Shown here piece by piece: positions 24,001-37,256 of a stretch of DNA of 64,000 bases. A program made the position numbers and the translations under genes. The stretch spans positions 1,614,491 to 1,678,490 of the forward strand of contig NC_051092.1 in the NCBI RefSeq assembly GCF_901709675.1, read 5' to 3'. The notes beneath the pieces were generated by a model, which saw only the letters and a list, made by a program, of their open reading frames with translations, did no database searches and was not told where the DNA came from. Positions within the stretch are counted from its first letter, which is position 1; every line of letters begins with the position of its first letter. Source of the stretch: Syngnathus acus. Lineage: Eukaryota; Chordata; Actinopteri; Syngnathiformes; Syngnathidae.

Positions 24001-25140
24001 TGCGCGGCAGGATGGTGTGACGGATTGAGAGTGGAGGTGTGGCTCAAGCACGAAGAGGGCACGTTTTGCAGGTCGGGACCAGCTTGCCACCGGCGGAAGG
24101 CTTTGCCTCCTACATGGAGACCAGTTGGCTGTGGTGGCGTATTTCTTAAAATGGAACTTTATCGAAATCAAGCTGATAGCACAATCACGAGTGGTTGGAA
24201 TTAAGAGTGACCAGAATGATCTCACTTTATGAAATTTTTCTCCTCATCGAGGTTTCTGCCATCATTGTGGAGTAGTAATTCCGATAAAATGGTTGTGGAG
24301 ACATGTCAAGGAAGCTACAAACTTACTTACTGTTTGCTAAATAGTTTATTGATGCCGAGCCAATAGCTGAAGTCATTTTCACTCTAATTAAGAGCGCTAA
24401 TAGGTCATTGCGCCGTTGTTGTATGATATGGCACAAGTCAACGACATTAGCTAGCTAGCTAGCTGTGAGTACCCGCCTAGCATCTTACGGCAGTTGTTTA
24501 TCTCAATTTTACAGCCAAATCAGTGAAAATCTTACTCTCATTTATTCTCAAGCAGGTAAAACACAAAACAAGCAAGCACAATCCAGTTCATTTTGTAATC
24601 TTGCTGTAAAATGGAGCAGAAAGGGGAAAAGTCCAGAAGAGGAAACCCCGTAGGTGGAGAAGTTGAGGAGAGCCAGCAGAGGTTGCCATGCTTCGTCGGT
24701 ATAAAATATTGAGGCCTGAATTGAGTTGGTAGGCCTGCAGCTGCGGGTAGCGGTGATAAATCCACCTGTGAGAGAACTTGTATCAGACGGGCACAGGCCA
24801 CTAGCAGATAAATGGAGCGGCTCGTGCCCTGACTGGGAGATGCACCCCTGTGGGCTCCCCCGCCACGGAGAGTTATATTTCCGGCGCCTTCCCTCGCAGG
24901 TCAGAGCGGCGCTTCTGGATACGAGCACGCTAAATGAAACACTAATGCGCCGAGTTTCCCATCAGAAATTTCCATAATTCATTTCCACGCATTTCCTTGA
25001 GAGCACACTGTGGGATTTGAGGGAGGGGCCGGGAATCCAAATGTAGCGGCTGCATGAAAAGAAGCCTTGGATCAACAGCTCTGTGGCTAAGGCCTCGCGT
25101 TGAAAGGCGGCCGCCCGACCTTACGGGTGTATTTTATCTC
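21001..25140. other. Intergenic, candidate regulatory DNA near 24.65-25.0 kb
   Basis: No coding exon is supported. The interval about 24650-25000 is unusually free of simple repeats and contains AGCAGATAAATGG, CATAATTCATTTCC and similar words, as ultraconserved-type elements often do. A short (AGCT)n run lies at 24449-24464. The 88 bp after 21540 and the 22700-22920 interval are GC-rich but featureless to me. Confidence 0.3.
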
Positions 25141-28100
25141 TCGACAAGGACCTTTTTATTTTTTTTTTAACATAGCACCCAGAGACTGGATGTGTTTTTA
25201 AAGGTGAAAATTCCAATTGCATTCTCATTGGCAAAGAACTCCGCCCCTTTATTGTATGCATTATTATTTTACTTTATCCATTTGTTCTCTGCAAAATATC
25301 CTCTCTGGAAAAGAATTTTGCTCTTGGATTGTATACTTTTGATGCAGTTACCTCCAACCAAAGAGTGTTTGTGTCTTCTGGTCTTCTTGCTATGTTCCAA
25401 CCTTCTCAAAAGGTTTAGAAATGATCTAATGAAAAATTCAAGCTGGTTGGGTGTTTTTTAAATGGCGCTTTGATGCTTTTTTTGTTCATGGCCTACTTTA
25501 CCATACGTTGAGAAGAGCAATTTAATTTCACATAAGCATTCAAATGATTTTCTACTTTGCAATTAGAAAGGGGAAAGGAGAAATATAAAACAAGATGGGA
25601 GCGAAACCTTGAGAAAGAATAATGGGGCAGTAATGAGGCCTTGCAAGCTTTGTGGGCTGGAGAACAAATGGTTTGGACCGAGCACACTTAGAACACAGAA
25701 ATAGTGTGAACACCAGGTGCTGTACAACAACATCCCCTGCGGTGTGATAAATTGGTTGGCTAAAGAGAGGTTTCATCCACGCCGCCATTGCTCGACCTGA
25801 GAAAAAGCCGAGGAAAGATAATGATCTTCCTACGTCTGATGCATCACGGTGAAACATGAACGTTCTGTCAAGGGATAAAGATCATCCAAATCCGGTGTAT
25901 GACAAAGTATCGACATAATTACATTCGCCGAGTTGTATTTATAGGTATGTTGGTAATCAGCATAGTGGGAAAGATACATTGTTGCATAAAGTTTTTAAAA
26001 AGTATCATGATGATGATGATGAATATTTTTGTGAGGGACTTTTGACTTTGATGTTATTTATTGAGAAATCATTTGATGAAATGGTTTTTGAAACGTGTCA
26101 TATATTTGACATTATCTAATAATCATATGTTTGACGTTATATAATATCCCACTTTGAAGATGGCAGATTTGTTTTGAAGATCAGACCGTATTTATTATGG
26201 AGGACCAAAACTGCCAAAGTTAAATCAAGTGAAAGACAAATATCAAAAAATATAATTACAAAAATAAATGAAAATACATACATTAATATTGTCTTTATAT
26301 ATTTATATTTGTATTTATTTATTGCATTTATTTCTACTTTTATTTTGTAATATATCTATTTTTGTTTTATTCCCATATATCTTTTTAATGTTTTTAATTA
26401 TATTTTTACATTCATTTTTATGTTCACTTTTTTTTTTTCTTCACACAGAACCCAGAGCAGGGTCACAGTCAAGATTTATACCATCCACAAAAGAAGGAAG
26501 GGAAGAAAAATGGCTGCTTGCATAGCGTCTCACTGAAGCGAGTGAAACAGCTGTTCATGGAGTGAGGAAGTGGTCAGGTAAGACAAGCCTGGAAATAATA
26601 ATCACAAGCCCATCTGCTGACCTGGGACCGCGTGGCCCCGGGGCTCCCGGCACAGGCCCTCCCTCCGTATGGAGCTCAGCGCGGCCCTCGCCTCGGGAAA
26701 GCTGGCCACGTCTATGCCAAATGCTCCCAAGCTTGCACAGTACCGTACTCAAACAATATGATCAAGTATAAAAAACGTGTGTCGCAATACTTCTGAAGTG
26801 CAGTACACATAAAAGAACTCGATAGTTCGGAGAAGTTTTCAAGCCGATAGGAGAAGGCGTCTTGTTCCACCTGCCAAGCCGCTTAATTCCGATCATCAAT
26901 TCAGTGACAAATAGCGGCGTATGATGGCGTTTTAATGTAACATTGGATCAAAGCTCATTCATCATATTATAGCGCATATCCGTGATTTCCTGCTCGTGCA
27001 TCCTTGATGGTTATTGCGGGAACAAATCAATATCGTGAGGTAATTGAGTGATGAGGCGGGCGAGCCGTGTGAAGAAGCCTAATCATAATTAAAGAGCGAG
27101 CAGGCGGGCGGGCGGCTGAACGTGAGCCGAGTCGCTCGACGATAAACGTCGTCAATGGGATGCGGTGGAAGTTTAGTGTTTTCTTACAACCAGATTCTTC
27201 TGACTGTCAGAAATCTGCTGATAAAACAGATGTTCCACCCTGAAACTTTTAACAAACGCACATAAACAAACAGCCACTTAATCACGATTTTTTTTTTTCC
27301 CTCACAGAAACACACAGACATGTTTTTTTTGCTCGGCGACATGCCATCAAAGCATGTGCCACAAAAGCAACTTTAATGTACTGGGAAAAATAAGTGGCAA
27401 AAAGATTTGCATCACAAGCCCACATTATCTGCTGACACGGCGGAATGATTTGTTTTATGCACACTCGGCCTTGAAGTTATGCGAGCACTTTGTCAGTGAT
27501 GATGGAATTGAGGTAAACGGTGGAGACTGAGAAAACAACAAGTTTGCTGAGGTCCCCACTTTGACGCCCGCAGGCAAACTGCTTAGCACAAAAAAAAAAG
27601 AGGCAATTTTAATTGTAGAAAAATTCCCTTGAAAAGAGCAAAAGTCAGCACAGACAATGTCTCGCAATGCAGTGTTTATTTTGTAAACCCGAGCGCGCAG
27701 TCAAAGGATGGGGGTATTAGTTTTGCATCAGCCAACACAATGCGCCAAAGTTCTTTGACGGAAAAAGCGCAGGATGTTCGAAAGGATGTTTAAATATGAT
27801 CAACGCTGCAAAATGCATACAAGATAAATAAGAATATTTTTCAGTCTGCAACAATGTCTCCTGAAATATAAAAGTGTTGCTTTTAATAAGACAAAATGCA
27901 TCCCTTGCAAAAAACTACATAGTAAATACACATCACCCCAAAAAAAAATACAATTATGTTTTCCATTGTTGTGTGATTCCTTGTGTATTACACGAAATTG
28001 GATTTCGAGTTGTATTATTGTAATTTATTCTAATCCTCACGGTCTTATCAAGGAGTGATTCACATGCTCACAAATGTTGTCAGACAATGACTTGTCACTT

Positions 28101-28411
28101 CTGCCTGTCACTGCTTAATTTTAAAGACACACATTTTGTTGCCTCTCAGTTTACATGGAAACAAATAATCAACATTCAACAGGGCCCAGTTGATTGAATG
28201 AGGTCACCTAAGAATGCAAAAAAAGTGTTTGCTCAAAGAAAAATGCAAAGCCTCAATTCTCAATTCTTTGCAAGTATGATTTAGTGTGAGCAGGAGAATG
28301 TGATTTTTGTCCGGCATTATGGCCCCTTACAGACGTGTACAACCCTTTGTGCTTTTAAGTTATAATTCAACCACATATTGTTTAAGTGGAAAAAGAACCA
28401 ATACTGAAGAT
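25141..28411. other. Intergenic, AT-rich block and candidate regulatory DNA
   Basis: No coding exon is supported. The interval 26230-26440 is an AT-rich, low-complexity tract of ATTTATATTT type. The interval 26540-26720 is GC-rich (GGCCCCGGGGCTCCC and similar), and 26870-27150 alternates GC-rich words with TAATCATAATTAAAG homeodomain-type cores. Together these could be an enhancer pair, but there is no direct evidence. Confidence 0.3.
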
Positions 28412-28744
28412 CACGTGTGTCAAACTCAAGGCCCGGGCCAGATATGGCCCGCCACATCATTTTATGTGTTTATGTGGCCCGCGAAGACAAATTGTGCATC
28501 AAATTCGTGTCATGACTAGAATTGCAAATTGTCTTCACTTGTAATAATATCTTTTTTTTTAAATATTTGACCAGTTTTTACTCGTCTGATTTGAAAACGA
28601 GTTATTTGTCAGTTTGTTTTGTAGCTTTTGCTGTATATAATATGAGGTGCTCATACATTTATTTGGGTTGACAGTCATAATGGCCCTCCGAAAGAAGCTA
28701 TGACTACAATGCGGCCCGCCAAAAAAAGGAGTTTGACACCCCTG
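28412..28744 (-). mobile_element. hAT-family MITE, copy 2
   Basis: This is the same element as at 16671-16996, reversed. It begins CACGTGTGTCAAACTC and ends GTTTGACACCCCTG. The flanks CTGAAGAT and CTGTAGAT form an 8-bp target duplication with 7 of 8 identical. The body is 333 bp and no transposase is present. Its right end abuts the large tetranucleotide array. Confidence 0.88.
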
Positions 28745-28755
28745 CTGTAGATCGC

Positions 28756-29250
<495 letters not shown>

Positions 29251-29889
29251 AGTGAAGCCTACACTGACATGGAGTAGATGACAAGTCGGAGAGATAGGGC
29301 TGGTCATTTCCCAGGTGGAGGAAGGCGCCCGCACGGTGAGGGATGGGCTGTGCGCGGCTGTCAAAAGCCATTACGAGACGCGGCGCGCGGCTGCGTGCAC
29401 AAACCCAAAGTACACACATCCATGAAGATGATCACATTTGATACACAGATGACATTCTATCCCTGCTGGGACAACACAGGCTCATTTTTCCGCTGTGACA
29501 TCCGTTGCCATGTGGGTGTTATTCAAGTCAAATCTATCATTCTAATGGAGAAGAAGTCACACCTGAGGATTATTTGAGGGATAAATATATCACCGTCTCG
29601 TTGGGCTTCGATCGGATGTCTCTGGGCCGATTCTTTCAAGAAGACGCCTCGAAACTATAGCTGCGCCCGGGCCCTGTGCTATCAAAACATTCTGTAAACA
29701 AGAGCAGTGAGCTTTAACGGCATCCACGCACATATGCTGAACGTCTTTAACATAACCACAGAGGGATAATGAAGAGGCTAATTATGTTATCCTTAATGAG
29801 TGCAAAGAAGCAAAAGAGCCATCAATAAAACAACCCCCTGGACTGCTTTCGTTTAGCGCTGTAAGTACCGCGCGTACTCAGAAAAGAAG
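29251..29889. other. Intergenic, no gene seen
   Basis: The first 150 bases are GC-rich; the remainder is ordinary intergenic DNA. No exon or element recognised. Confidence 0.4.
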
Positions 29890-30062
29890 TACCGTAATTT
29901 TTGGACTATAAGTCGCACCGGAGTATAAGTCGCACCAGCCATAAAATGCCCAAAAAAGTGAAAAAAAAACATATATATGTATATAAATCGCTCCTGAGTA
30001 TAAGTCGCCCCCCCACCCAAACTATGAAAAAAAACGCGACTTATAGTCCGAAAATTACGGTA
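29890..30062. mobile_element. Foldback MITE with ACCGTAATTTT termini, copy 1
   Basis: The 173-bp element starts TACCGTAATTTTTGGACTAT and ends in its reverse complement with one difference. The terminal inverted repeats carry ATAAGTCGC words, which recur internally, and the core is a short A/T-rich region. No coding capacity. A copy at 46183-46356 differs at only a few positions, so both inserted recently. Confidence 0.85.
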
Positions 30063-31220
30063 CAGACGATGTATTTTTAATGGCCGACGGGGTTGTTCAT
30101 CTCAAATGTATACATATTGTATCCTCGGCCTGGGACGTTTTTGTTCCTCGAAAAGTCCAGCAATTAGCCCTTAGCGTTCTTGTTGGACAAGAAAATGATG
30201 TGATTCTTTTGTGAATACCAACAAAGAAATCCCCAATTTCTGTACAATTCTGTCATTCTACTGCTTTAGCGAGCCACCACGTGCTAACATGACAAAGCCC
30301 AAGAGCACTGCGGTAGCATATTCCGCCGCATTGCTTAAACCATGGCCTCTGAAAGCAGCGCTAATTGCATCAGGGATTTGCTTACCAATCCCAGAGTGCA
30401 CCGCAGCTGAGCGAGAAGCAAAGGGGGGTTGAATTAGAGGCTGGCGGGGTGAAGCTTGTGCTTGCTGAAGCCTTGACAGTGCTTTGTACTGAATGATTGT
30501 TCTCCAGACAGCTGACGGAGGTAGCGGTGCACGCCGAGTTGTTTGAAAGCCCGAAAGGATACGGCAGCTGCATCATCAAAGTCCGGCAAGTCTTCCATGT
30601 GTCAGCGAGAGATTAAGCTCTTCCAGAGAGGGCAACGCCTCTGATCACTCCATTCAATCGATGGGAATTTAAATAAAGGAATAAAAGATCAGGCATTGTG
30701 TATCTGCAACCGCTGCTTCGGATCGAAGGTACGCAGGAGAAGGAACGGTGACAGACGCCATCAATCACAAGTTCCCCACACTAGTTAGCTGAAGTTGATA
30801 TTAGCCCTAAATAGGACGACGCTGTTTGTTGCCGCGCGCTCGCTGACTTTAATTAATTCTCAAGTCATTTTATTTTTAGGTGCAGGTTTTTTTTTTATTT
30901 GTTGCCGCTCCTGTATGTGCATGCGCGGGGAGAAAAAATGTAAATCGCATCCTTCCTTTGCTCCGAGTGAGGGGCTCGTATACGGTGGGATGCGGCAAAT
31001 TAAGCAAACGTCGAGCACACACGCAAACAATATGAAAGTCACCGCGCAAACAAACTTTGGTGCGGTTGGTCCGCCTCGGCCTAATTTTCCTGGCTGAGTT
31101 CTCTATCATCGCCCGGCGTCTCAGATAATAGCTTCTTTTTCTCCACTTTTGCAGAGAGGATGAGTCTATTCCCCCGGAACACAGTTCAAGGGCAGGTCTG
31201 CAGAAGTTCCGAAAGCGGCC
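30063..31220. other. Intergenic, candidate regulatory DNA
   Basis: No coding exon is supported. The interval 30270-30700 is free of simple repeats and includes CAATCGATGGGAATTTAAATA, of conserved-element type. The rest is unremarkable. Confidence 0.3.
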
Positions 31221-31540
31221 GAGCTGGTTTTACACCTGACGTCAACTTAGACCCGCGGGCCGAATTTGGCCTGCAGTGTAATTATATTTGGCCCGCGAAG
31301 AAGATTTGTGCTTTGTGTCAATACTACAATTGCAAATTGTCTTCACTTTTAAAAAATAAAGATGTTGCTCGTTTTTTTTTATTACCATTCACCTTTAATT
31401 TTAAAAATTTAGAAAAAAATAGAGATGTTGCTAGATTTGTATTACCATTCATCTTTTTAATTTTTTTTTTTTACTAGTCTCTGATTTGAAAACTAGTTAT
31501 CAGTTTGTTGTGTCGCCTCTACTGTATATAATATGAGACA
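31221..31540 (+). mobile_element. Old, diverged copy of the hAT MITE
   Basis: The words CGCGGGCCGAATTTGGCC, TTTGGCCCGCGAAG, ATTGCAAATTGTCTTCAC, TTGAAAACTAGTTATCAG and TACTGTATATAATATGAG follow in the same order as in the 28412-28744 copy, with many substitutions and an internal duplication around GATGTTGCTAGA. The termini have decayed, so the boundaries are approximate. Confidence 0.7.
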
Positions 31541-34500
31541 TTCAGAAATGTTCAGATAAACTTTCCCAAGTTGAATCATGTCTAGAAACTCATCAAATGT
31601 CCTCATTGTGCTGTTTTTTTCCTTTCTTTTGTCTTCTTTCTCTTCAGCCATCGTGTCCCACAGTGTAGCATAATTACTAAAATCCTTCGCCTGGCTTTCA
31701 ACTCCTATTATTAGTCTGGCGGTTCGAGTTCTTTACTCTGGTCAGATGGTCTGGGCTGGAGGGCAAGAAGTCACAGTACATGAGCACGAAAGGTAGCCAA
31801 ACGTTGAGCGCCGGGTGCCATCGCAGCGATAGCATTTGGCGAGCTTTGGCTATTGTGGTCGCTTTCATTGCTGGGGTTTTAAAAACGTGCATGTTAATTA
31901 GCTCAGGCATCAACTGTTGTGGTGAATGAGCCGCTTGGCATCCTCCAATGAGTCACATGAAGACACAATGGAAAGGAGATGAATATGCGAGTGACAGTAA
32001 GAGCAGAAATATGCTCGGTCGCAGCATCATTAAGATGACTTCTTCATCATTATGCAAGAAACGTCCGTTTAATTCTTCAACTTTTTTTTTTTAAGCGAGT
32101 CTCTTTAATGTTTTTCTTTCTTTTGTTCTCCAAAAGAAATGACTTTGATTTCTGGATTAAATTTTGATTTCATACTTAAAGGGTGCGCTATTTTCCAAGT
32201 AGTTAGATAAGATGCTTTATTCATCCACAAAGGGGGATTCAAGCACGTAAAATGACGGATGGAATCATTTTTTCTGAACTTGTATTGCTTCACCTCTTGA
32301 TTTTTTTTCCTGTTTCAACCACCATTTTATCGAAGTTGTTTTTGTTTTCTGTTGCTTGTCTGGCTCAAAAGGTGGCGGCAAAGTTAATACGCAGACGTCC
32401 GGGCCGGCATCTTCCCCTCTGACCCAGGAGTAGCGCACCCTGAACTCGACTTCCACGGAGCAGCGAGGGTAGCTACACGTCTGAACCCTCACCCAGGCCC
32501 CGGGGCCCAGCCGCAAACATGGGAGCTGACCTGTTTTGACCTCTCTTCCACTCCGGGCCCCTGGGACCCGCTCCAGTCAGCTCTGGGACCTCCCTGTTAG
32601 CACAGTCGGTGCATTGGATGGTAAGTGAAGCACACAAACACGCCCCCGCACGCGCGCACACACTCATCGACTGTACACATAAACAAAGAGACACACTCAG
32701 ACGTTATGCGGGCATAACATACTGTCTCATACAAACACAATCTGTCACACTCGGGCGTGCAGAGCATCACTGTCTGCATGTCTCACTCTTATTTTGTCTT
32801 TCTCATGAGCTGCTTTAAACTGGTGAATATCGCCATCTTGTGGCCGTCTGTTTGAATTAATTGCAAAAGGGGAAAGTTGATTCTCGTTTACACAATGATT
32901 TTTTTTATGTGTATAGAGTGTGTATATACTAAATAATAGAAATACTGCATTGGTAAAAATCTGGCAGTGTCCCGGGCGGGTGTTGCTGTGTTGGTGGGTT
33001 CGGGTTAGCGATAACTTATGACCCTCTAAAAAATAATGGGCTAAATCATTTTCAGAAAACTTAAAAAAACAACAACAACATAATAATAATAATAATAAAT
33101 CTATTCATAGAGTCAGTCAAAGCACTGTAAAGATTTTTTTAAAAATCTGATCATTTAAAATACAGTTCTGGTTAAAGGTTGACAGACCTGACCAAGTAGC
33201 CTACTAGAAGTCATAGTCATAATTTTTGCCCATGAAAAGCATCAGTAGAAGCTACTAGAGCAATGCTCAAATTCATATTCATACCGGTCATGTCTTCAAG
33301 GGATGGATCCTTTACATGATATATTTTCTCCATGACTCTGAACACCTTGAAGGGGCAAAATGGCAGCAGGGTGACTTTATCCTGACTATCACTTTCTTTT
33401 TGGTTGGTTAGACAGCAGCCCCTCTTGGATTAGCTTTTCGGATGAAGGCGCAGGTAACTCCCGCTGAGGAGGAGCAGCAGCAGCAGCACTCTCCATATTT
33501 TTTTTTTATTTTAAATATGCAACATCTGTGCCAGGAGAGCCTTCCAAAAAGGCTGCTCCTTGGAGGATGTCGCTAGCTCAAACTTGGGGCATTTACTACG
33601 GCAAGATTCTGCACAGATGTTAGTGCTCACAAAGTCATTGTGTCCTTTGGCTCCGTACCCGGCGGGGTTTATTTTAAGGGAGCTCGGTGTGTTTTCCACT
33701 TAAAAAATGACTGAGGTCACTTCAACTTTAATGCGACGTGACACCATGCCATTTAAACATTGAATTTCCACGGTGTGCGACGCCTTCAACAAAACCACCG
33801 CGTGCATTCATAGGGGAGCACGAGCACAATGTTTGCGCTGGGCTTTCATAAAGAATGAGAATATTTTCCAAAGAGAGATGCAATGACCTTAAGGCGGCTT
33901 GTCAGTCGGATTATTCAAGTGATTTGCAAACACGAGACGAGACGAGGCCGCGCCGGGGCCCGAAAAGAGATAAAAAGCCAACGCATGGAAGAGGACACGC
34001 CGGAGCGGCCTAATGCATCGCTTACACAAAGATGTTCATATTTAATGCTCATCATTAAGGCAGGGCCGGAGCATGGAAGACGCTTCTGTTATTTTTCCCA
34101 CACCCCTTGAGCCAAGTCCTTGTGACAGCCCTCCGCCGCATCCCGGCAAATTATCCGCATGAGCTGCGGCGAACAAAAACAGCCCAGTGCGGGGGAAGAG
34201 GGGCCGGGCCTCAGCTTCTCTCTTATGATGGAGAGACTTGTCACTTTGCATCAGCTCCGGACGCCCCGAGCACATCAGCTGCAAGTGAGGAGAACAAGAC
34301 CACTCTGTGGGGAGAGGACAACACGGAGAGCGTGAAGGAGATAAGAACACTGCCGAGCTGAGTGCAGACAAAAGAATGTTGACCTTTGGCCTTTAACAAG
34401 CAATTTATTGCTCTCCTTTGCAATGAAAATAACAATTGGCAACAAATACAGTGCTCTGAAAATGTAACTTGTATGTCAAATCATCTTTCCCCATTCAAAT

Positions 34501-36563
34501 GAATAGAAATTCCTCTAATTGGCTCCAGCTCCAAAAAAACATAAACAAAAAAATTCCCAACATCAAAACAAACGGCAATAATTCCATTGAAACAAACGAT
34601 ATTTTATAAACATACATATATTATTCATAAATTATGTTTAATTGTTCAATTTCACAGTCAATGTGTGAGTAAATTGAAACAAGATATTTCAGTACACAAT
34701 AAGCAATAGAGTTGAATAAAATCAATATAAATATATTCAATCATTTTCACAGTGTCTTTTAGCGATTCAAAATTCTGTTCAGAAGAGTAGTCCACTTATT
34801 TCCGTGCTGGTGCAATACACAGGCGGGTCGCTAGATGGCGCTAAACATTGCAGCTCATCAACCGAGGAATGACACCTGCCGTCGAATTGAACACAGTTGA
34901 CGAGGTTGGTGAATAATTCATCAAAATAACACAAGAGATTTTGAATCTGTGCATTTTTTTCCAAGGAGTGTTTTATAGACGAGCTACGAGCTGTTATTTT
35001 AGACTAGCTTACCTACAGTGTGTACAAACGCACGATGGAGTTCTAATTAACGACCGATTAACACAAACTTACCTGAAAGCCGTCTTTCAAAAGAATGGTA
35101 AGAACTAATAAATTTAGTTAGTGGCAGTTCTATTCGACAATTGTGAGTATGGTGAATGTGCCAACTCGAATTTCCTGCAGGCAACATCATTTGTGTTGTT
35201 GGCTAGATTCTCATTTATTGGTCTAGCAAAAAGGTATAAAAAAAAGTAGAAGATCAATTTTTGTGTCTACAAATGTATTCATTCGTTCTGGAATGCAGAT
35301 GCTGAAAGAGGTCAAAGTCATGTTTTCAAGGATTTGATGTGCAACATTCAATGTCATTCATTCGTTTTCTATGCTGCTTTCATTTCCAGAGCAACAATGG
35401 AGAAGCTGAAGATGACTTTCACAATTGGCACAAGATTAAAGGTCGGTATTTATTATTAATATCTACTCTCTTGTACTCTACTTTCTTTTTCAAATTCATG
35501 TGATGTGCTAATTGTAGAGGTTCTTAAATGGAGTTGGGGCTCTCCCTGCTGGCCGTTGCCAAAACTTGCAGGAGCTGCAATTTTATTAAAAAAACATCAA
35601 GTTTATATTTTGTACAGAAAAGTACAGATGCCTCGTGGCCTCCTTCTCAAAGATATTCTCAAGGAGACTGGAAAAAAAAAAAAATTGGGCCCCACTAAAA
35701 TAAACCTGTCTCGCAAGATGCATGTGCGCCAAGCCTAAATTGGCCTATTTAAAGGAATAACCACAGACAGCCTTTGAATAATATTGACTCGCAAAGTATG
35801 CGGAGGTCAAGGACAATAGGCTAGATGGAGAGCAAGCTGGTGCGAGAGTGATGGGAAAAAAAACAGCGGTTATGTTTTGGATTCATGCAAGTGCATATTT
35901 AAAGTCTCAGGCCAAACGTCTATATTTTTTCAGGGTTCAGGAAAAAAAAAAAGTAGTGTAGCTTATGTCGCGGAAAAGGCCAATATGAAATAATTCCTTT
36001 GAACTCAAGATGGAGACGGCAGATGAAGAGAATCGCGGAATGTGATTTCCATCCCATCTTATATTTAATATGGCTCAAACTATTTCAAGATTTTCCTACA
36101 CATTTATTGAACATACATATTTGCTGCTTGTCTAGGTGAATCATTGTTGTGTTGCCAAAAAGCCTTGCATACATCCATATTCATGTTTTTTTTTTTTTGC
36201 CGCAAGGCATTGGTGTCTCCTAAAAATAGCAGAGTGAGAGGAATGGTCTCACTGTGTGTGTATCTTAACATGTACGAGCGCCTGTCTCCATGATTTGTTG
36301 TGCACACGCGCTTCGTGAGGAGAACATACTTCATTTGTGCTTAAACACTTGTGAATAATTATACCGGGTCAGATTAAAATAGCAGCGTTCATCTCTTAAT
36401 TTAGCTCATCTATCTAAGATGAGTGTGTGTCATAACACAGAATAATACCTTGTGCGTTCGAGTCTAATAATTAGTGTTTCGAGTTTCAAGGCAGAAAAAT
36501 GAACATTCAGACTGTTCATTTGTTTCCTCACAGACAAAAAAAGACTGAGTTAAGTGAGGTAGA
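31541..36563. other. Intergenic, candidate regulatory DNA
   Basis: No coding exon is supported. The intervals 31900-32060 and 33780-34380 have conserved-element-like text. Weak CTCF-like motifs (12 of 14 positions) lie at 32830-32843 on the minus strand and 34828-34841 on the plus strand. A GC-rich, purine-free patch lies at 32370-32600. Short A or T runs are common. Confidence 0.3.
33069..33098 (+). repeat. (AAC)n(AAT)n microsatellite
   Basis: About four AAC units followed by about six AAT units. Confidence 0.9.
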
Positions 36564-36577
36564 CCAGCAGAGGGCAG
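36564..36577 (+). promoter_or_regulatory. CTCF consensus site
   Basis: CCAGCAGAGGGCAG matches CCASYAGRKGGCRS at all 14 positions. It lies about 5.3 kb downstream of c2cd4a (3' side) and points toward it. Paired with the minus-strand site at 44050-44063 it brackets that gene in convergent orientation. This is motif evidence only. Confidence 0.5.
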
Positions 36578-37060
36578 CAAAGACCTAGTTTCCGTTGCTT
36601 GTTAGCTTACTGATTGTAGCATTTACTGATAAATTTCTACGGGTAATTTTCAAGTGTAATTTTAATATAATACAAAAGAAAAATACATTAATAGTGGAGC
36701 AGTGCGCATTTGCTGTTTAAATGTAAGTCTTTCTATTTATTAAAAATACTGGTGTGTATTATTTTTGTAACACTCTCGGGGAAAAACTCAGCATCATTAT
36801 TTCGTCAAGCCAAAACGGTATTGCAGCTCATTATACTCAAGTTGTGCTCTGAGTGTGTTTTCCTCAGTCATATCCATTCAACAAAATTGGCAGTCGAGTC
36901 GAAATCGCCGAAACGTGACAAAGGCTACGTTGCTGCAAACTATTTTTAGCCTGATACTTTACACACTCATTTTCCCGGCAGTCAATGAGTTGTCGCCAAG
37001 TGTATGCAGGCCTGCATTAATGTGGCAAAGATGCAGGTCATTTCCGTTGCTACCCCCCTA

Positions 37061-37085
37061 ACACACACACACACACACACACACA
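37061..37085 (+). repeat. (AC)n microsatellite
   Basis: About twelve uninterrupted AC dinucleotides. Confidence 0.95.
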
Positions 37086-37197
37086 TTTTAAGTGGTGAAA
37101 TGATGGCAAAGCCTGAGGCACTACTCTTTAAATCCAGACATGGAAACTGTGACAATGTGGTCTGTGTGCCAGAGGGAATAAGGCACTGATTGTGCAC

Positions 37198-37256
37198 GGA
37201 TGGATGGATGGATGGATGGATGGATGGATGGATGGATGGATGGATGGATGGATGGA
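37198..37256 (+). repeat. (GGAT)n microsatellite
   Basis: About fifteen uninterrupted GGAT units. Such arrays often mark the 3' tail of fish SINEs that end in ATGGATGGATGG, but I cannot make out a SINE body to its left. Confidence 0.95.
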
